Source: Branchipolynoe longqiensis (Eukaryota; Annelida; Polychaeta; Phyllodocida; Polynoidae). From it: a DNA stretch of 64,000 nucleotides. The notes under the pieces were generated by a model. The model had not been told where the DNA came from and ran no database searches. It was given only the letters and a program-made list of their open reading frames with translations. Position 1 is the first letter of the stretch. Every line of letters begins with the position of its first letter. Location: positions 114,665,430 to 114,729,429 of the forward strand of contig CM059188.1 of the NCBI GenBank assembly GCA_030323885.1, given 5' to 3'. This document shows, piece by piece, positions 20,426 to 31,333 of this stretch. Both the position numbers and the translations under genes were made by a program.

Positions 20426-20735
20426 AAGCTTGTTTTATTTAACAACACCTTTAGAGCACGTTGATTGTTATCATCGGCTATTGGACGTCAAACATATGGT
20501 CATTCTGACATATTCTTTGGAGAAAAACCGCTGGCGCCACATAGGCTACTCTTTCCGATAAGGAGCAATGGGTCTTTTATATGCATTTTCCCACAGACAG
20601 GTCAGCACATACCACAGCCTTTGCTGAACCAGTTGTGGACCACTGGTTGGAATGGAAAATAGCACAAACTGCAAATGGATTCATTGAAAAGGATCGATCC
20701 GACGACCGACAGTTTCACCATAGATAGGTATGTGC
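20426..20735 (-). mobile_element. SINE-B
   Basis: Starts at the tail (cttgttttatttaacaacac), includes caaacatatggtcattctga and ctttccgataaggagcaat, and reaches head-proximal aaggatcgatccgacgaccg. It abuts the 3' end of the preceding SINE-A. Confidence 0.9.
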
Positions 20736-20756
20736 AAGGATAGGATGATTGCTTCA

Positions 20757-20875
20757 GGGAGCCTAGATAGTGTAATGGTCAGAATGCTAGCTCCGGGATG
20801 GCTAGAAATGTGGGTTCGAATCCTGCTTTAGGCGCAATATTTCCCCATTTTCAATATCATGTTATGAACCCCTAA
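20757..20875 (+). mobile_element. SINE-C
   Basis: gggagcctagatagtgtaat, gtgggttcgaatcctgcttt and cgcaatatttccccatttt: a plus-strand copy of the tRNA-Gln-like family at 12.5-12.9 kb. Confidence 0.75.
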
Positions 20876-21133
20876 TATTGTGAAAACTATATTGGGTGTG
20901 CCACTGTAGATATGGCCCCATCCCTAAATCTGGGAGATTATTTCATAATATCTATTTTCCTCTGCTCAATTGTAGCTGTTCTGGCAAATAGTTTATTCTT
21001 GACAAATTGATTAGTTATTTTCAACGCTGATACACTATTGTTCCAGACGGAATATTGATATTAGATAGTCAATGCTATTTGGTCAATTCTATACATATAT
21101 TTAATCAAATTGACCCAATATTCCACATCATGA

Positions 21134-21661
21134 TGTAAAATATTCCGATAATGATGCATTGGTGAGGGAATGCAAATGTTCTATTTGCGAAACAGGTATA
21201 TAGGCCCAGGTGCTTAGATGCTTATGTAGTTGCTGGTGGTGCTTGATTCATTGGTAAATAGACATTGTGGTGCTAGTAACATAGTGGGTAAGGGGCACTT
21301 GGAGCTCTACCCACTACCCCCTCGCCCATCTGCTTGGCATGGATCACCACACACTCAGCTCAGAGCAGGTGGTGGCCAAGGGAGCCACACCGCATGGTGG
21401 TGGTGGTGGTGGTGGTGGGCAGATCACTGTAACCATGGGGACTGGAAATGCTGGATTCTCATTGGTAGAGCTAGAAATGCTGGATTCTCATTGGGAGAAT
21501 GTGGTCAGGTGATATACTATACTCGATCCATGTGCCATATAAATAATAAACCTGGCCTTGGCTCTCTTCTTTCACTCTTTATACTCTTCCTTTCTCTTTG
21601 CCTGTATTGATTTCACTATAGCCTGCCGACACAACCACAGATTCGAGCAATAGACTTTACA
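21134..21661 (+). mobile_element. Solo LTR with 4-bp target duplication
   Basis: TGTAAAATATTCCGATAATG to CAATAGACTTTACA, 528 bp, flanked by ATGA at 21130-21133 and 21662-21665. Parallels 9626-10137. Contains a (TGG)n expansion at 21398-21418, atataaataataaacc (TATA-like and AATAAA-like signals) and tttctctttgcctgtattga. TG..CA ends and the short duplication are LTR hallmarks. No internal region remains. Confidence 0.85.
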
Positions 21662-21854
21662 ATGAGTCAATGCGAGATGGCAATCTTGGTCATAAATACA
21701 AGGGTTTTTCCAAGCTCGCTCCAAAATTAGCACGTTGTCATCAAAGTTACTTGACTCCCAATAGCCGATGTTTACTTTTTGTGCTGGGGTTGGTGGGGAG
21801 GGGGTGGGCGCATTAAACAAACAAACACAGGTAATTGGGACTAATGCAAAAATA

Positions 21855-22027
21855 GTAGGTTATATGATCGATCAACCTGAGATATTTATCTAAAGAATAA
21901 GGCAAACATTCAAAAGCCATCGGATTATGCAATAGATGTGTTTTGCACACTTATTTATCACTTAAAAATTGATACTTGTCGCTTCCTAGCCAGGCGCTCG
22001 GCATTATTACGATAGGGCAAGGAGCAG
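21855..22027 (+). mobile_element. TTAA MITE fragment followed by SINE-A fragment
   Basis: 21855-21938 is the MITE right end (gatcaacctgagatatttat, catcggattatgcaa). 21960-22027 is a SINE-A body piece (aaaattgatacttgtcgctt). Confidence 0.7.
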
Positions 22028-22510
22028 TGGAATGAGGAAGACCAATCGCCTGCGACTGAAATTTCCCCTGCTTAAACAACTAATGTACCAAAAACAATAA
22101 AAAAATAAAAAAATAAAACCCAAACTTGCGGAACTGTTCTCTATTTAAAAACAAAAACAAAAAGTCTTATTAAACAATAACATTCGCTCAGCCATTTATG
22201 GCCACCTTCTCACATTTAGGAACTTCTTCAGTGGTAAAAACATTTAGCAGGCGTCTGGTTACAGCATTATTTCATGTGGAAGATGCCGACACTTCAATAA
22301 TGCCGCCCGAATGAAATTTGACGCATGCGTGTCAGCAGTCTGTATAAATAAAGCAGATGAATCTTCACAACAGCTATGTTTATATCCACACTCAAACTGT
22401 CAAAGGGGCAGACTGTGTACACATATAGGTACATTTTACATGCTGTGTAATATCCCGTCAAGTCAACAAATACCATGAATGGATGCCCCACAACATTAAT
22501 GCAGTTTTTA
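22028..22510. other. No recognisable feature
   Basis: AT-rich, with A-rich runs near 22090-22160. No repeat match or ORF of interest. Confidence 0.4.
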
Positions 22511-22709
22511 ATAAATCGACCGACCATGGGACCGACTTTAAATGGTCCATTTAAGCAGGTGGTCGGTTTAGGGAGTTTTTTTTGGTCATTAAAATGGACG
22601 ATCCTTTGGGACCCAAATAAAGTGACCGATATAGGGGAGTGGTCGATCTGTGGAGGTGGTCGGTTAGAGAGGTGATCTGTGGAGGTGGTCGATTAGAGAG
22701 GTTTTACTG
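22511..22709. mobile_element. Pogo/Tigger-like MITE
   Basis: Left end eroded (ataaatcgaccgaccatggg). The right end TTAGAGAGGTTTTACTG with TA is intact. The segment gatctgtggaggtggtcg is duplicated near the right end (22648 and 22675). Confidence 0.85.
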
Positions 22710-22784
22710 TATAGACATTCCCCACAAAACTTCCCAAATATACCCCCAACCCCACCGCCAAAATATTCTAGGAAATATATATGG

Positions 22785-24005
22785 GTTGATTTGGTTTTAC
22801 GACTTAGCAACATATGAGGTCACATCCGGGCGGGTACTGACTTGCTGTGGTAGTGTGCAGTGGTGTTGGCTTCATAGTGCTGCTCCACTGGGATATAATT
22901 AGTAGCAACCTAATATCACACTCATTGATATTCCTAACAATGAACCAAGCAACTCTTGCACTATCCTGATAATATTAAACAGCAGGGCCCATATGCATGG
23001 AGTAGTGTTAGTGAGGCAAACCGCGGTTAGGGAGGGATTTCTGGTTTAGCGCCGAAAAGTTGTTATGCATGGAGCAGTGTTAGGCCTAACACCACACGTT
23101 TAAAGTCGAAGAATGTAAACCTACCCCTAGCAGGTTTACAGCGGTGTTAGTGTTAGGTTAGTGTCAGGATGGAGACCAAACTATTCAATGCTATCATATT
23201 TAACAGAATTAAATACGCAATAAGTGAAATTTCATCAAATTAACCCGAAAAACGAAGGGATATTAACGCTGCCGCCGCATTGGCGGCGATATTAATATTG
23301 TCGAATCGCCGAACGTAAAGTAAACAAATCGCCGACGTTGATATACATACTGTCGCACATCGACCAATCGCCGCCGCCGCTTCGACTTTGATATCCATAC
23401 TGTCACCTATCAACAAAACCCACATCGCCGCCGCCGCTGAATCGGCGGCTATATATTAGGCCCAAATCTATTCAATGCTGTCATATTTGACAGAATTACA
23501 TACGCAATAAGTGAAATTTCATGAAATTAACCCTAAATTCGAAGCAATATTAACGCTACCGCCACGTCGGCGGCGATATTAATATTGTTGAATCGACGAA
23601 TGTAAAGTAAACAAATCGCCGCCGCCGTCGATTCGGCGGCGATATTGTCAAATAGCGGTCATCGCCGGGAACAGGCTCACACAGTAACATGCGTGCTGGT
23701 TCCCGGTGGGTAGAGAAGGCATTGTATTAGGCCCAACCATGTGCTCGCTGGCAACAGGCTCAGACAGATTTCCATAATGAATAAAATAATTCACATATAG
23801 CTAACACTCACCGTTTAGGCCACCATGCATACGGTGTGACATAGTTCTCGACGCCGCCAATAACTGGTGGTAGCTACCCGGAGTTAGAGGGATAACACCA
23901 CACGCCACTAACACTGCTCCATGCATACGGGCCCAGGCCATCAAATTTGTAAGTCCTTGCTTTATGTTGATTAGGGGTCATACTCTTAACCTACTTATTG
24001 CATTG
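22785..24005 (-). mobile_element. SINE-A split by a 948-bp TIR element
   Basis: The left part (22785-22985) is tail and body (tttggttttacgacttagca, ctatcctgataatatta). The right part (23934-24005) resumes with gccatcaaatttgtaagtcc and a decayed head. CAG is duplicated at the junctions. Confidence 0.75.
22986..23933. mobile_element. 948-bp TIR element, Harbinger-like
   Basis: GGCCCATATGCATGGAG and CTCCATGCATACGGGCC are inverted termini. A 3-bp CAG duplication flanks them (22983-22985, 23934-23936). The interior holds diverged repeats of a ~250-bp module (tattaacgctgccgccgcat / tattaacgctaccgccacgt; agtgaaatttcatcaaatta / agtgaaatttcatgaaatta) and many CGCC/GGCG palindromes. No ORF worth reporting. 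3-bp duplications and the GGGCC(C/T)RTATGCA-type terminus fit PIF/Harbinger. Confidence 0.8.
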
Positions 24006-24039
24006 GAAATAAGAGACCATATAGTCAATTAATAAATTA

Positions 24040-24234
24040 CAGTAAAACCTCTCTAACCAACCACCTCCACAGATCAACCACTCCCCTACATCGATTGCTG
24101 TATTGTGGTCCCAAATGATCACCCATACAATAATACCATTGTCGTGATTAAAAAAACTCCCTAATCCGGCCACCTCCCTAAATGGACCATGTAAAGTCGA
24201 TCCCATGGTAGGTCGATTTAGAGAGGTTTTACTG
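24040..24234. mobile_element. Pogo/Tigger-like MITE, intact
   Basis: CAGTAAAACCTCTCTAACC to TTAGAGAGGTTTTACTG, TA on both sides. Lies in the opposite orientation to most copies. Confidence 0.92.
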
Positions 24235-24239
24235 TATAT

Positions 24240-24429
24240 AATTTGTTGTGGAAGGTGTTGGAAATAAATGAGAACATCATGTGTAGAGCCGGATTCAAAC
24301 CCAGATTTCTGCAATTTTAGGGCCAGTGTCATCCCCCTTATGCTCCCTAATGTAACCAGCCCTCGCATGCCTACTTGGTCTATGTAGTAGGCAGTTCACC
24401 GATGGAGGTGAGCGTGCACGCCTCACTCT
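24240..24429 (-). mobile_element. SINE-C, diverged
   Basis: In reverse: tagagccggattcaaaccca and gccagtgtcatcccccttat. The flank cgcatgcctacttggtctat resembles the sequence beside the 12.5-kb copy (cacgcctacctgtctatgt), so the repeat extends beyond the tRNA-like part. Confidence 0.6.
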
Positions 24430-24637
24430 ATAAGTTTGGTTTATTTAACGATGCCTCTAGAGCGCATTGATTTTCATCATCGGTTATTAGACGTCAAACA
24501 TATCGTCATTCTGACAGATTTCTCTGTAGGAAATCTGCAGCTGCCATATAGGCTACTCTTTCTGATAAGCACCAAGGGTCTTTTAATTTTATATGCACTT
24601 TCCCATAGACAGGACAGCACATAACACAGCTTTTGAC
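24430..24637 (-). mobile_element. SINE-B, 5'-truncated
   Basis: ggtttatttaacgatgcctc, tatgcactttcccatagaca and gacagcacataacacagctt in reverse. Confidence 0.88.
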
Positions 24638-24649
24638 TAGCACAAACAA

Positions 24650-24775
24650 ATTAACTTCAAAATATCCCATAAATTAGTAATTTAAAAGCAAAATTCCTTC
24701 AAACTAAAAGAATGTAGATTATGATGATCAACCTAATATATTTCTGTAAGAGAAATTCAAAAGTTACTCCCTCAA
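24650..24775 (+). mobile_element. TTAA MITE fragment
   Basis: caaattaacttcaaaatatc, gtagattatgatgatcaacc, aatatatttctgtaagag. Both ends are lost. Positions 24776-25060 hold only a C run (24892-24903) and unique sequence. Confidence 0.7.
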
Positions 24776-25060
24776 TAGGCCCGACCTGAGATTACCATAA
24801 AGACCAGTTCAAAGTGAAACGCAAAGGTCCATCCTACATCCCACCACCCTTTCAATGAGCATCTCACCACTAGGAAGATAATCAATTATGCCCCCCCCCC
24901 CCTACTAACGCTTCCCATACTCGTCTAACATAGTTATCTCCGAACATATTTGATTTTTTCTCTCAGCTTGTTCTTTACCTGTCATTCATATTGATGTTAT
25001 GCTTATTGTCTTGTAATTGTCTATCTATATTGCTATGGATTTGTTCAATGTGTAGTGAAA

Positions 25061-25524
25061 GGTATGCAGGTATTGCAATACCTCAGGGAGTTTGATGCCT
25101 CTGCCCTGCAGAATTGTAAACCACTGCCTTGTGGTACAGGTTCTTGACCGAACCAAAGGCTAAGGGAGCAAACCGCTGAACAGAAAACCATGTCACTGTG
25201 GCAGCATCAAGGGCGGTTGATGTATGGAACTCCCAACATCTCCCGACCAGCCACTGCAGGCACAAATAGTTTTGCGCCTGTCTGGACATGTTCTTGCCGG
25301 TGTGAAACCTCTATTTGCACCCCGAGAGAGTGCCGCTGGTAACCTGCAAAAGCCAGCAGCACTTCAACACTTTTGTAGGCAGCTTTCATGAAATGTACAA
25401 CCGCACAAAAAGACCAACTCATGAACATCACTCTCACAGCAGAGAGCTAAATGGAGAGCGGCAGTAAAGTAATGAAAGCAGTCTTTGTCACATCGCGACT
25501 GACAGCATGATGACGATGATGAGT
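25061..25524 (+). mobile_element. SINE-E with LINE-H-derived 3' tail
   Basis: About 360 bp of non-LINE sequence, shared with 46238-46658, ends in about 100 bp matching LINE-H: the codons for TSLSQQRAKWRAAVK, the 3' UTR and (GATGAT)n. Near its 5' edge tacctcagggagtttgatgc (A-box-like) and ggttcttgaccg at 25139-25150 (B-box-like) are spaced as in a tRNA promoter. A LINE-mimicking tail is how many SINEs borrow a LINE's transcription/integration machinery. Positions 25525-25768 hold nothing recognisable. Confidence 0.65.
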
Positions 25525-25771
25525 GGCAATTGTAATTAGGGATGGAATACCAGTAGTGCACTAGCACTGACAACAATTTATTCAGAGGACTAAAAAACAC
25601 GAACAAAAACAAAACAAAATCAGACCAAGTGACTTTAATGGTAAACAGTTCCCAGATGACCATCTTATTGAACTGCCCGCAATGCTATATTACTAGTCCA
25701 AATGTCCATTACCTGTGGTAATAATAAACTTATATCTATAAAGAAATGAATACCGAAGTTCAATACACTTA

Positions 25772-26090
25772 TAGGCCCGGTCACATACACGTTAGTGGAC
25801 GTAGTTGAACGTAGTGGAGGCTAACGTAGTTGAACATAGTTGAACGTAGTTGAGCGTACTTGAGCATAGTTGAATGTAGTTGAACGTAGTTGAATGTAGT
25901 TGAACATAGTTGATTGTAGTTGAACGTAGTTGAACATAGTTGAACATACCGGAGAAGTATGGATGCCGGTACGTTCAACTACGTTCAACTACGTTCAACT
26001 ACGTTCAACTACGTTCAACTACGTTCAACTACGTTCAACTACATTCAACTACATTCAACTATGCCCACTAAAGTGTATGTGACCGGGCCT
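25772..26090. mobile_element. Foldback element made of inverted 10-bp repeats
   Basis: Termini TAGGCCCGGTCACATACAC and GTGTATGTGACCGGGCCT, with TTA at 25769-25771 and 26091-26093. The left half is tandem GTAGTTGAAC-type units. The right half (25970 onward) is the inverted GTTCAACTAC units. The whole could extrude as one long hairpin around a short centre (25956-25969). Confidence 0.88.
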
Positions 26091-26093
26091 TTA

Positions 26094-26576
26094 GGACACA
26101 GTCTGTCCTAGGTCTTTATTTGTGTTATATAAATATACCAATACGTGTACAAACCATAGAGGCAGCGTCTATAACGAAATACCACTATACCACACTATAT
26201 AGCACACCATACCATACCCAGGTTCTTTTGATATCAAACTCGGTAATAATTCCAACTATGGAGAATGCCTTTGTGCTTTTTTAACTCATCATCTTTCACT
26301 GGTTACAATAGTAGTGTTGACAACGTTGGTATCCTAAAGACGTAACCTATAACCACACCTATCTACCTAAATCACCTAAATAACGGGTTTTTAAATGACA
26401 TGAAAGACGAATTGGATCTATGGAATATCTAACTAATGCAAAGCATAGGATAAAACATAAGGTGTTGACAACATTCAGAAACTATTTTATGCATCCATTA
26501 TTTTAGTGATGTCTGGGAGTTCAAATTCTTCAATGAATAATATATATATATATAATATTATAAATATATATGTCGT
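26094..26576. other. No recognisable feature; (TA)n at 26543-26572
   Basis: AT-rich sequence without repeat matches apart from the terminal TA run. Confidence 0.4.
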
Positions 26577-26579
26577 AAA

Positions 26580-26780
26580 AGTTTGTTTTATTTAACGATG
26601 CCTCTACTACAGCTCTAGAGCACATGGAATTTTATCATCATCTATTGGACGTCAAACATATGGTCATTCTGACATATTTCTTTGGAGGAAACCCACTGCC
26701 ACCACATAGGCTACTCTTTCTGATAAGCAGCAAGAGGTCTTTGATGAACCCATTGTGGACCACTTGTTGGAACGGAAAAA
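26580..26780 (-). mobile_element. SINE-B
   Basis: tttgttttatttaacgatgc, caaacatatggtcattctga and gtggaccacttgttggaacg in reverse. Contains an 11-bp insertion (tactacagctc). Confidence 0.88.
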
Positions 26781-26949
26781 AAAATATATATAGTATGCAA
26801 CTGTCTAATTGTATCAACAAATTAAAGTAAGCAATAGTGCATGGCTTCTATGGTTCACAGTTGCAGGCTGTGACACATCTTACCAATCATTTCAATTTTT
26901 TCAATTCAATTCAATTCAATCTCCATCTCAATCGTGCATTTATCATATC

Positions 26950-27281
26950 ACCCGACGTGGTGGCCGGATCGTTAGAGCGCTGGTCCCCCCGCGGAAAGTC
27001 GGCCGCTCAATTCCCGGTCGAGTCAAACCAATGAGTTATCAATTTAATAATTGTCACTTTCTAGCCTGGCGCTCAGCATTATTACCATAGGGCAAGGACT
27101 GGGTTAGCTCAGTCTCTGGATAATGTGGCTGAGTAGGATATCGGGTCATGGTGCTGTCAGCCTGGGCTGCCAGTGGGGCAGCACTATAAAGTCCCCATGA
27201 CCGCGCACTGTCAGAAGTCTGGAGGTACCCATCCTGATATGACCTTTGACATTGCCAGGATGTAAAACCCCAACAACCAAC
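26950..27281 (+). mobile_element. SINE-A, head type A
   Basis: Head cacccgacgtggtggccgga, B-box region attcccggtcgagtcaaacc, tail ttgccaggatgtaaaaccc. Confidence 0.9.
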
Positions 27282-27292
27282 CAATTTATCAT

Positions 27293-28168
27293 ATTATCAG
27301 TCATGGCAGCAGACAACATTTGCCAGTCATGACAGCAGACAACGTTTGGCAGTCATACCAGCAGATGACATTTGGCAGTCATGACAGCAGATGACATTTG
27401 GATGTCATGACAGCAGATTACATTTAGCAGTCATGACAGCAGACAACATTTAGTTGTCATGACAGCAGACAGCATTTAGCAATCATGAGAGCAGACAACA
27501 TTTAGCACTCATAACAGCAGACAACATTTGCCAGTTATGAGAGCAGACGGTATTTAGCAGTCATGACAGCAGACATCATTTGACAATCATGACAGCAGAC
27601 AACATTTAGCAGTCACGACAGTGAATAATATTTGACAGCCATGACAGCAGACAACATTTAGCAGTCATGACAGCAGACAACATCCAGCAGTCATGACAGC
27701 AGACACCATTTGGCAGTCATGAGAGCAGGCAACAATTAGCAGTCACACCAACAGACAACATTTGGCAGTCATGACAGCATACAACATTTGGCAGTCATGA
27801 CAGAAGACAACATTTGATAGTCATGACAGCAGACAACATTTAGTAGTCACGACAGCAGATGACATTTGGCAGCCATGAGAGCAGACAACATTTGACAGTC
27901 ACGACAGCAGACAACATTTGACAGTCATGACAGCCTACCACATTTGACATTCATGACAACAGATTACATTTGACAGTCATGCCAGCAGACAACATTTGAC
28001 AGTCATGACAGCTGAACCATTTGACAGTCATGACAGCAGACAACATTTGACAGTCATGCCAACAGACAACATTTGAGAGTCATGGCAGCAGATGATATTT
28101 GGCACTCATAACATCAGACAACATTTGACAGTCATGACAGCAGATGACATTTGACAGTCATGACGACA
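27293..28168. repeat. 26-bp minisatellite
   Basis: About 33 units of CAGTCATGACAGCAGACAAC+ATTTGA with scattered substitutions (gatgacattt, caacattta). There is no long conserved frame because 26 is not a multiple of three. Positions 28169-28423 are unique. Confidence 0.95.
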
Positions 28169-28423
28169 GCTCCGTCCTGTGGAAACCCATGTCATCTGGA
28201 CTCAATCTGCGGCGAACTGTGGCTCCAGAGCTCCTCGTCTCCAGTTCCTATCTGAACGCATGTCAACAGCCTTCCTGGCCTGGCCCCACTTTCCAACGGA
28301 ACAGGTGCTGACGGCATCGGGATTGATAGCCATTCAGAATTGATGACCTGTTGCTCTCGGTTTTGTGGGAGATATCTCATGATTTCACCATTTTAAGTGT
28401 ATGCACCATACTATCCGTGTATA

Positions 28424-28819
28424 TGTTGGTTGGTTAGTTGTTGGAGTCTTGCGTCCTGGCAACATCTAAGGTCATTTCAGCACTGGTATCTGGGTATCTG
28501 TGGTCAAGCTGTGGTGATTAATGTCCCTGAGTGACAGAGGTTGGTTGCTGGTTGGAGATTTGTGACAGTGCACACTCATGGTGACTTTATAGTGCTGCCC
28601 CACTGGGAAATCAGACCACCAGCACCATGACCTGATATCCCACTCAGTCACATTATCCTGACACTGAGCGAACCAGTCCTGGTCCTATCCTATTAATGCC
28701 GAGCGCCAAGCTCGGAAGTGACAAGTATCAATTTTGTGTAGTTAGTGGTTTGCCTCGACCGGGAATTGAACTCCCGGCACGGGAGGCCTGCGTTCTACCG
28801 ATTAGGCCACCGCGCCCGT
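28424..28819 (-). mobile_element. SINE-A with ~60-bp insertion
   Basis: The tail (gttgttggagtcttgcgtcc) is followed by an unrelated stretch (tgtggtcaagctgtggtgat...). The body then resumes at gatttgtgacagtgcacact and ends with the head taggccaccgcgcccg. Confidence 0.85.
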
Positions 28820-28845
28820 CTTTCCATATACCTGGTAAGCGTCAC

Positions 28846-28848
<3 letters not shown>

Positions 28849-28904
<56 letters not shown>

Positions 28905-28916
28905 TATATATATATA
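28849..28916. repeat. (TA)n microsatellite
   Basis: Uninterrupted TA run with one phase slip. It separates two SINE-A copies. Confidence 0.95.
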
Positions 28917-28918
28917 GC

Positions 28919-29055
28919 ACCTGGCGGGATGACTGAATATCAGATTGTGGCACTGCACCACAGCCTCCCAGTGGGGCAGCACTATAAAGTCGACATGGGT
29001 TCGCGCTCTCACAAGTCGGTGCTCATCCTGAAATTTGTCTTGGACATATATTAGA
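28919..29055 (+). mobile_element. SINE-A, 3' part
   Basis: Starts cacctggcgggatgactgaa and keeps gcagcactataaagtcgaca and cacaagtcggtgctcatcct. Confidence 0.75.
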
Positions 29056-29302
29056 ATGGGAAGAGACAAACAAAACAGTTGACCATAAATTTTACTTGGG
29101 TATAGAACCCGAAGAAAGAAACAACAAAATCATAATTTTTTTCTCCATGTATAATATTTCAACATAGATACCCAATTTTCTCCAGCTGTATTATACGACA
29201 CTGACAAAATACCATCAAACAACAGCCACAATTAAGATAAATTGAATGTTTTTTCCATGGGGAAGGTGTCCTTTCTCCGCCTTTATTTTGCTCCCTCACT
29301 AC

Positions 29303-29630
29303 ATTGGTTGTTGAAGTTTTACATCCTGGCAACATCTAAGGTCATATCAGGATGTCTCCTGACTTGTGACAGTGCACACGCATGACAACTTTATAGTGCT
29401 GCCCCACTGGGAAATCAGGCCAATGGCACCATGACCCAATATCCCACTCAGTCTCATTATCCTGACACTGAGCTAACCAGTCCTATCCCGATCCTATTAA
29501 TGCCAACTGCCAGGCTTGGAAGTGACAGAATTCAATTTTAACGTCATGGGTTTGACTCGACCGGGAACAAAACTCCTGACCTCCCGCACACCAGGTCCAC
29601 GCTCTACCGATTCAGCCACCGCGCGCGGTC
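29303..29630 (-). mobile_element. SINE-A, full length
   Basis: Tail ttgttgaagttttacatcct. The head ends ttcagccaccgcgcgcggtc. Positions 29056-29302 show nothing. Confidence 0.9.
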
Positions 29631-29645
29631 TTTCCACTAGAACTT

Positions 29646-29715
29646 AGATTGATTGATTGATTGGTGGTTGCTTTACGCCGTGTCGGCAGCATAGGCCATA
29701 TTCACGGCGAGAAAT
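29646..29715. repeat. (GATT)n and possible SINE end
   Basis: gattgattgattgattggtg is followed by gctttacgccgtgtcggcag. The 'GATT repeat then tttacgccgt' order resembles the end of another molluscan interspersed repeat I know, but this fragment is too short to assign. Positions 29716-29942 have no clear feature. Confidence 0.3.
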
Positions 29716-29942
29716 GTTTGTTTTTTGTTCAATTATGTGCCAATAGACACTTAGAAGATGGCGTTCTCAGTTCTGGCCATCGCCAAGTAGAAGCGTCCAT
29801 AACTGCTACATGTCGTCTGCCCACCACAGCTGACGTCATTAGCGAAATAACAGACTACATTTGGCAATACATGTCTTCTTTACCAGTGAAACTGACAAAC
29901 TTTTAGTGAAAAAAGGTACTGGTTTAGGTTTAGTTAGTTAAT

Positions 29943-30262
29943 TAATTAAAGTTGTATAGTCGGATGGTTGATGTGTTTCTGCCAAATTTTCTCTGATAAA
30001 TATATTAGGTTGATCGTTATAATCTACCTTACTTTAGTTTGAAGTAAGTTACATTTTAAATGGCTAACTTTTGAGATATTTGAAGTGTAAACATGTCAAA
30101 TTAGTTTTGGCAAGCATGCCAGAACTCTGACACCATAGGTTTCTGCAGTAACAGATTCTATTAAATTGTCTCAGTATTCATTTCTATGTGGTGCCAAATG
30201 TTTAATAAGTGCATCAGTATCTAAGTTAGATATGTTGAATCAATTCTAGATAATTGTGTTGT
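29943..30262 (-). mobile_element. TTAA MITE, left end present, right end lost
   Basis: attaaagttgtatagtcgga, tttggcaagcatgcc at the centre, then ctaagttagatatgttgaat. Truncated before the right TIR. Positions 30263-30544 show no feature. Confidence 0.85.
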
Positions 30263-30544
30263 TAATAGCATACGATATTGGCACATAGCAGACGACAAGT
30301 TAAACTGCATGGCAACGTGGTCAGAAACACCTGTTGCTAAGGTTACACGGGTCTATTTACCTGGTAAGCCGCCTGATACCGAAGCTACATGGGTTACTCG
30401 CCCCGGGGAAACATCTCTATACACACGGAAGGGATTACTGCTGAACTACTGCACATACTGCACTTACTGCTGACAGGATTCAAGTTCCCGACGCTCTTCA
30501 GTCACCTGGCAACCGTGGAAGAATGATGGAAAAGGGTGGTTACA

Positions 30545-30893
30545 CTGACAGAATGGCCAAATGAGTTGAGTGTCCGTCTCCCGTTTTGGTAGATCATGGG
30601 TTCGAACCCATGTGTTCGAACCCTGGTCGAGTCAAACCAATGACTTAAAATATGATACTTGTCACTTCCTAGCCATGCACTTGGCATTACAAAAATAATA
30701 GGATAGGGCAAGGACTGGTTGGCTCAGTGTCGTGATAATGTAAGTGAGTGGGATATCGGGTCATGGTGCTGGTGGCCTGGTCTCCCAGTGGGGCAGTACT
30801 ATAAAGTCACCATGAATGCGCATTGTCACAAGTCGGTACCCGTCCTGATAGTATCTTAGATGTTGCCAGGATGTAAAACTCCAACAATCAATC
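30545..30893 (+). mobile_element. SINE-A, full length, head type B
   Basis: actgacagaatggccaaatg head with a duplicated gttcgaaccc (30600-30632), full body, tail gatgttgccaggatgtaaaa. Confidence 0.9.
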
Positions 30894-30975
30894 TATTGTT
30901 GAGGGCCCTTAACAACCATGTGGTGCAAGTGCGGTCAGGGCGTTGTGCACATATATATGTGTGAGTTCTTATATA

Positions 30976-31329
30976 TTAAAGTTGCATAGTCCGCTGTTTT
31001 TGAATTTATGTATTTTTTCTGAGATAAATATATTAGATCGTTCACTAGTAATTACTTTACATTAGATCAAAGTTACTTTTATTTTGAATTCTAAACTTTT
31101 GAGATATTTTGAGCGCAAACATGGAAAATTAGTTTTGGCAAGCTTGCCAAAACTCTGACACCATAGATTTCTGCATAACAGGTTCTGTTAAATTGACTCA
31201 GTATTGCCTTCTACGCAGAAACAAATGCTTAATAAGTGCACCAGTATTTAAGTTAGATAGGTAAAATCAAATCTAGATAATTGGTTTGGTTTTGAAAATT
31301 TGATATTTCATCGGACTATGCAGCTTTAA
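30976..31329 (-). mobile_element. TTAA MITE, intact (354 bp)
   Basis: TTAAAGTTGCATAGTCCGCT to CATCGGACTATGCAGCTTTAA, with ggcaagcttgcc in the middle. Confidence 0.92.
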
Positions 31330-31333
31330 ATGG

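Noticed and set aside
25790..28170. CRISPR-like array
   Set aside because: The 10-bp and 26-bp repeats are contiguous without unique spacers, and the surroundings are eukaryotic SINEs and MITEs.
29661..29906. 81-codon frame MVVALRRVG...
   Set aside because: It begins in a (GATT)n-associated repeat end, and no motif or supporting context was found.
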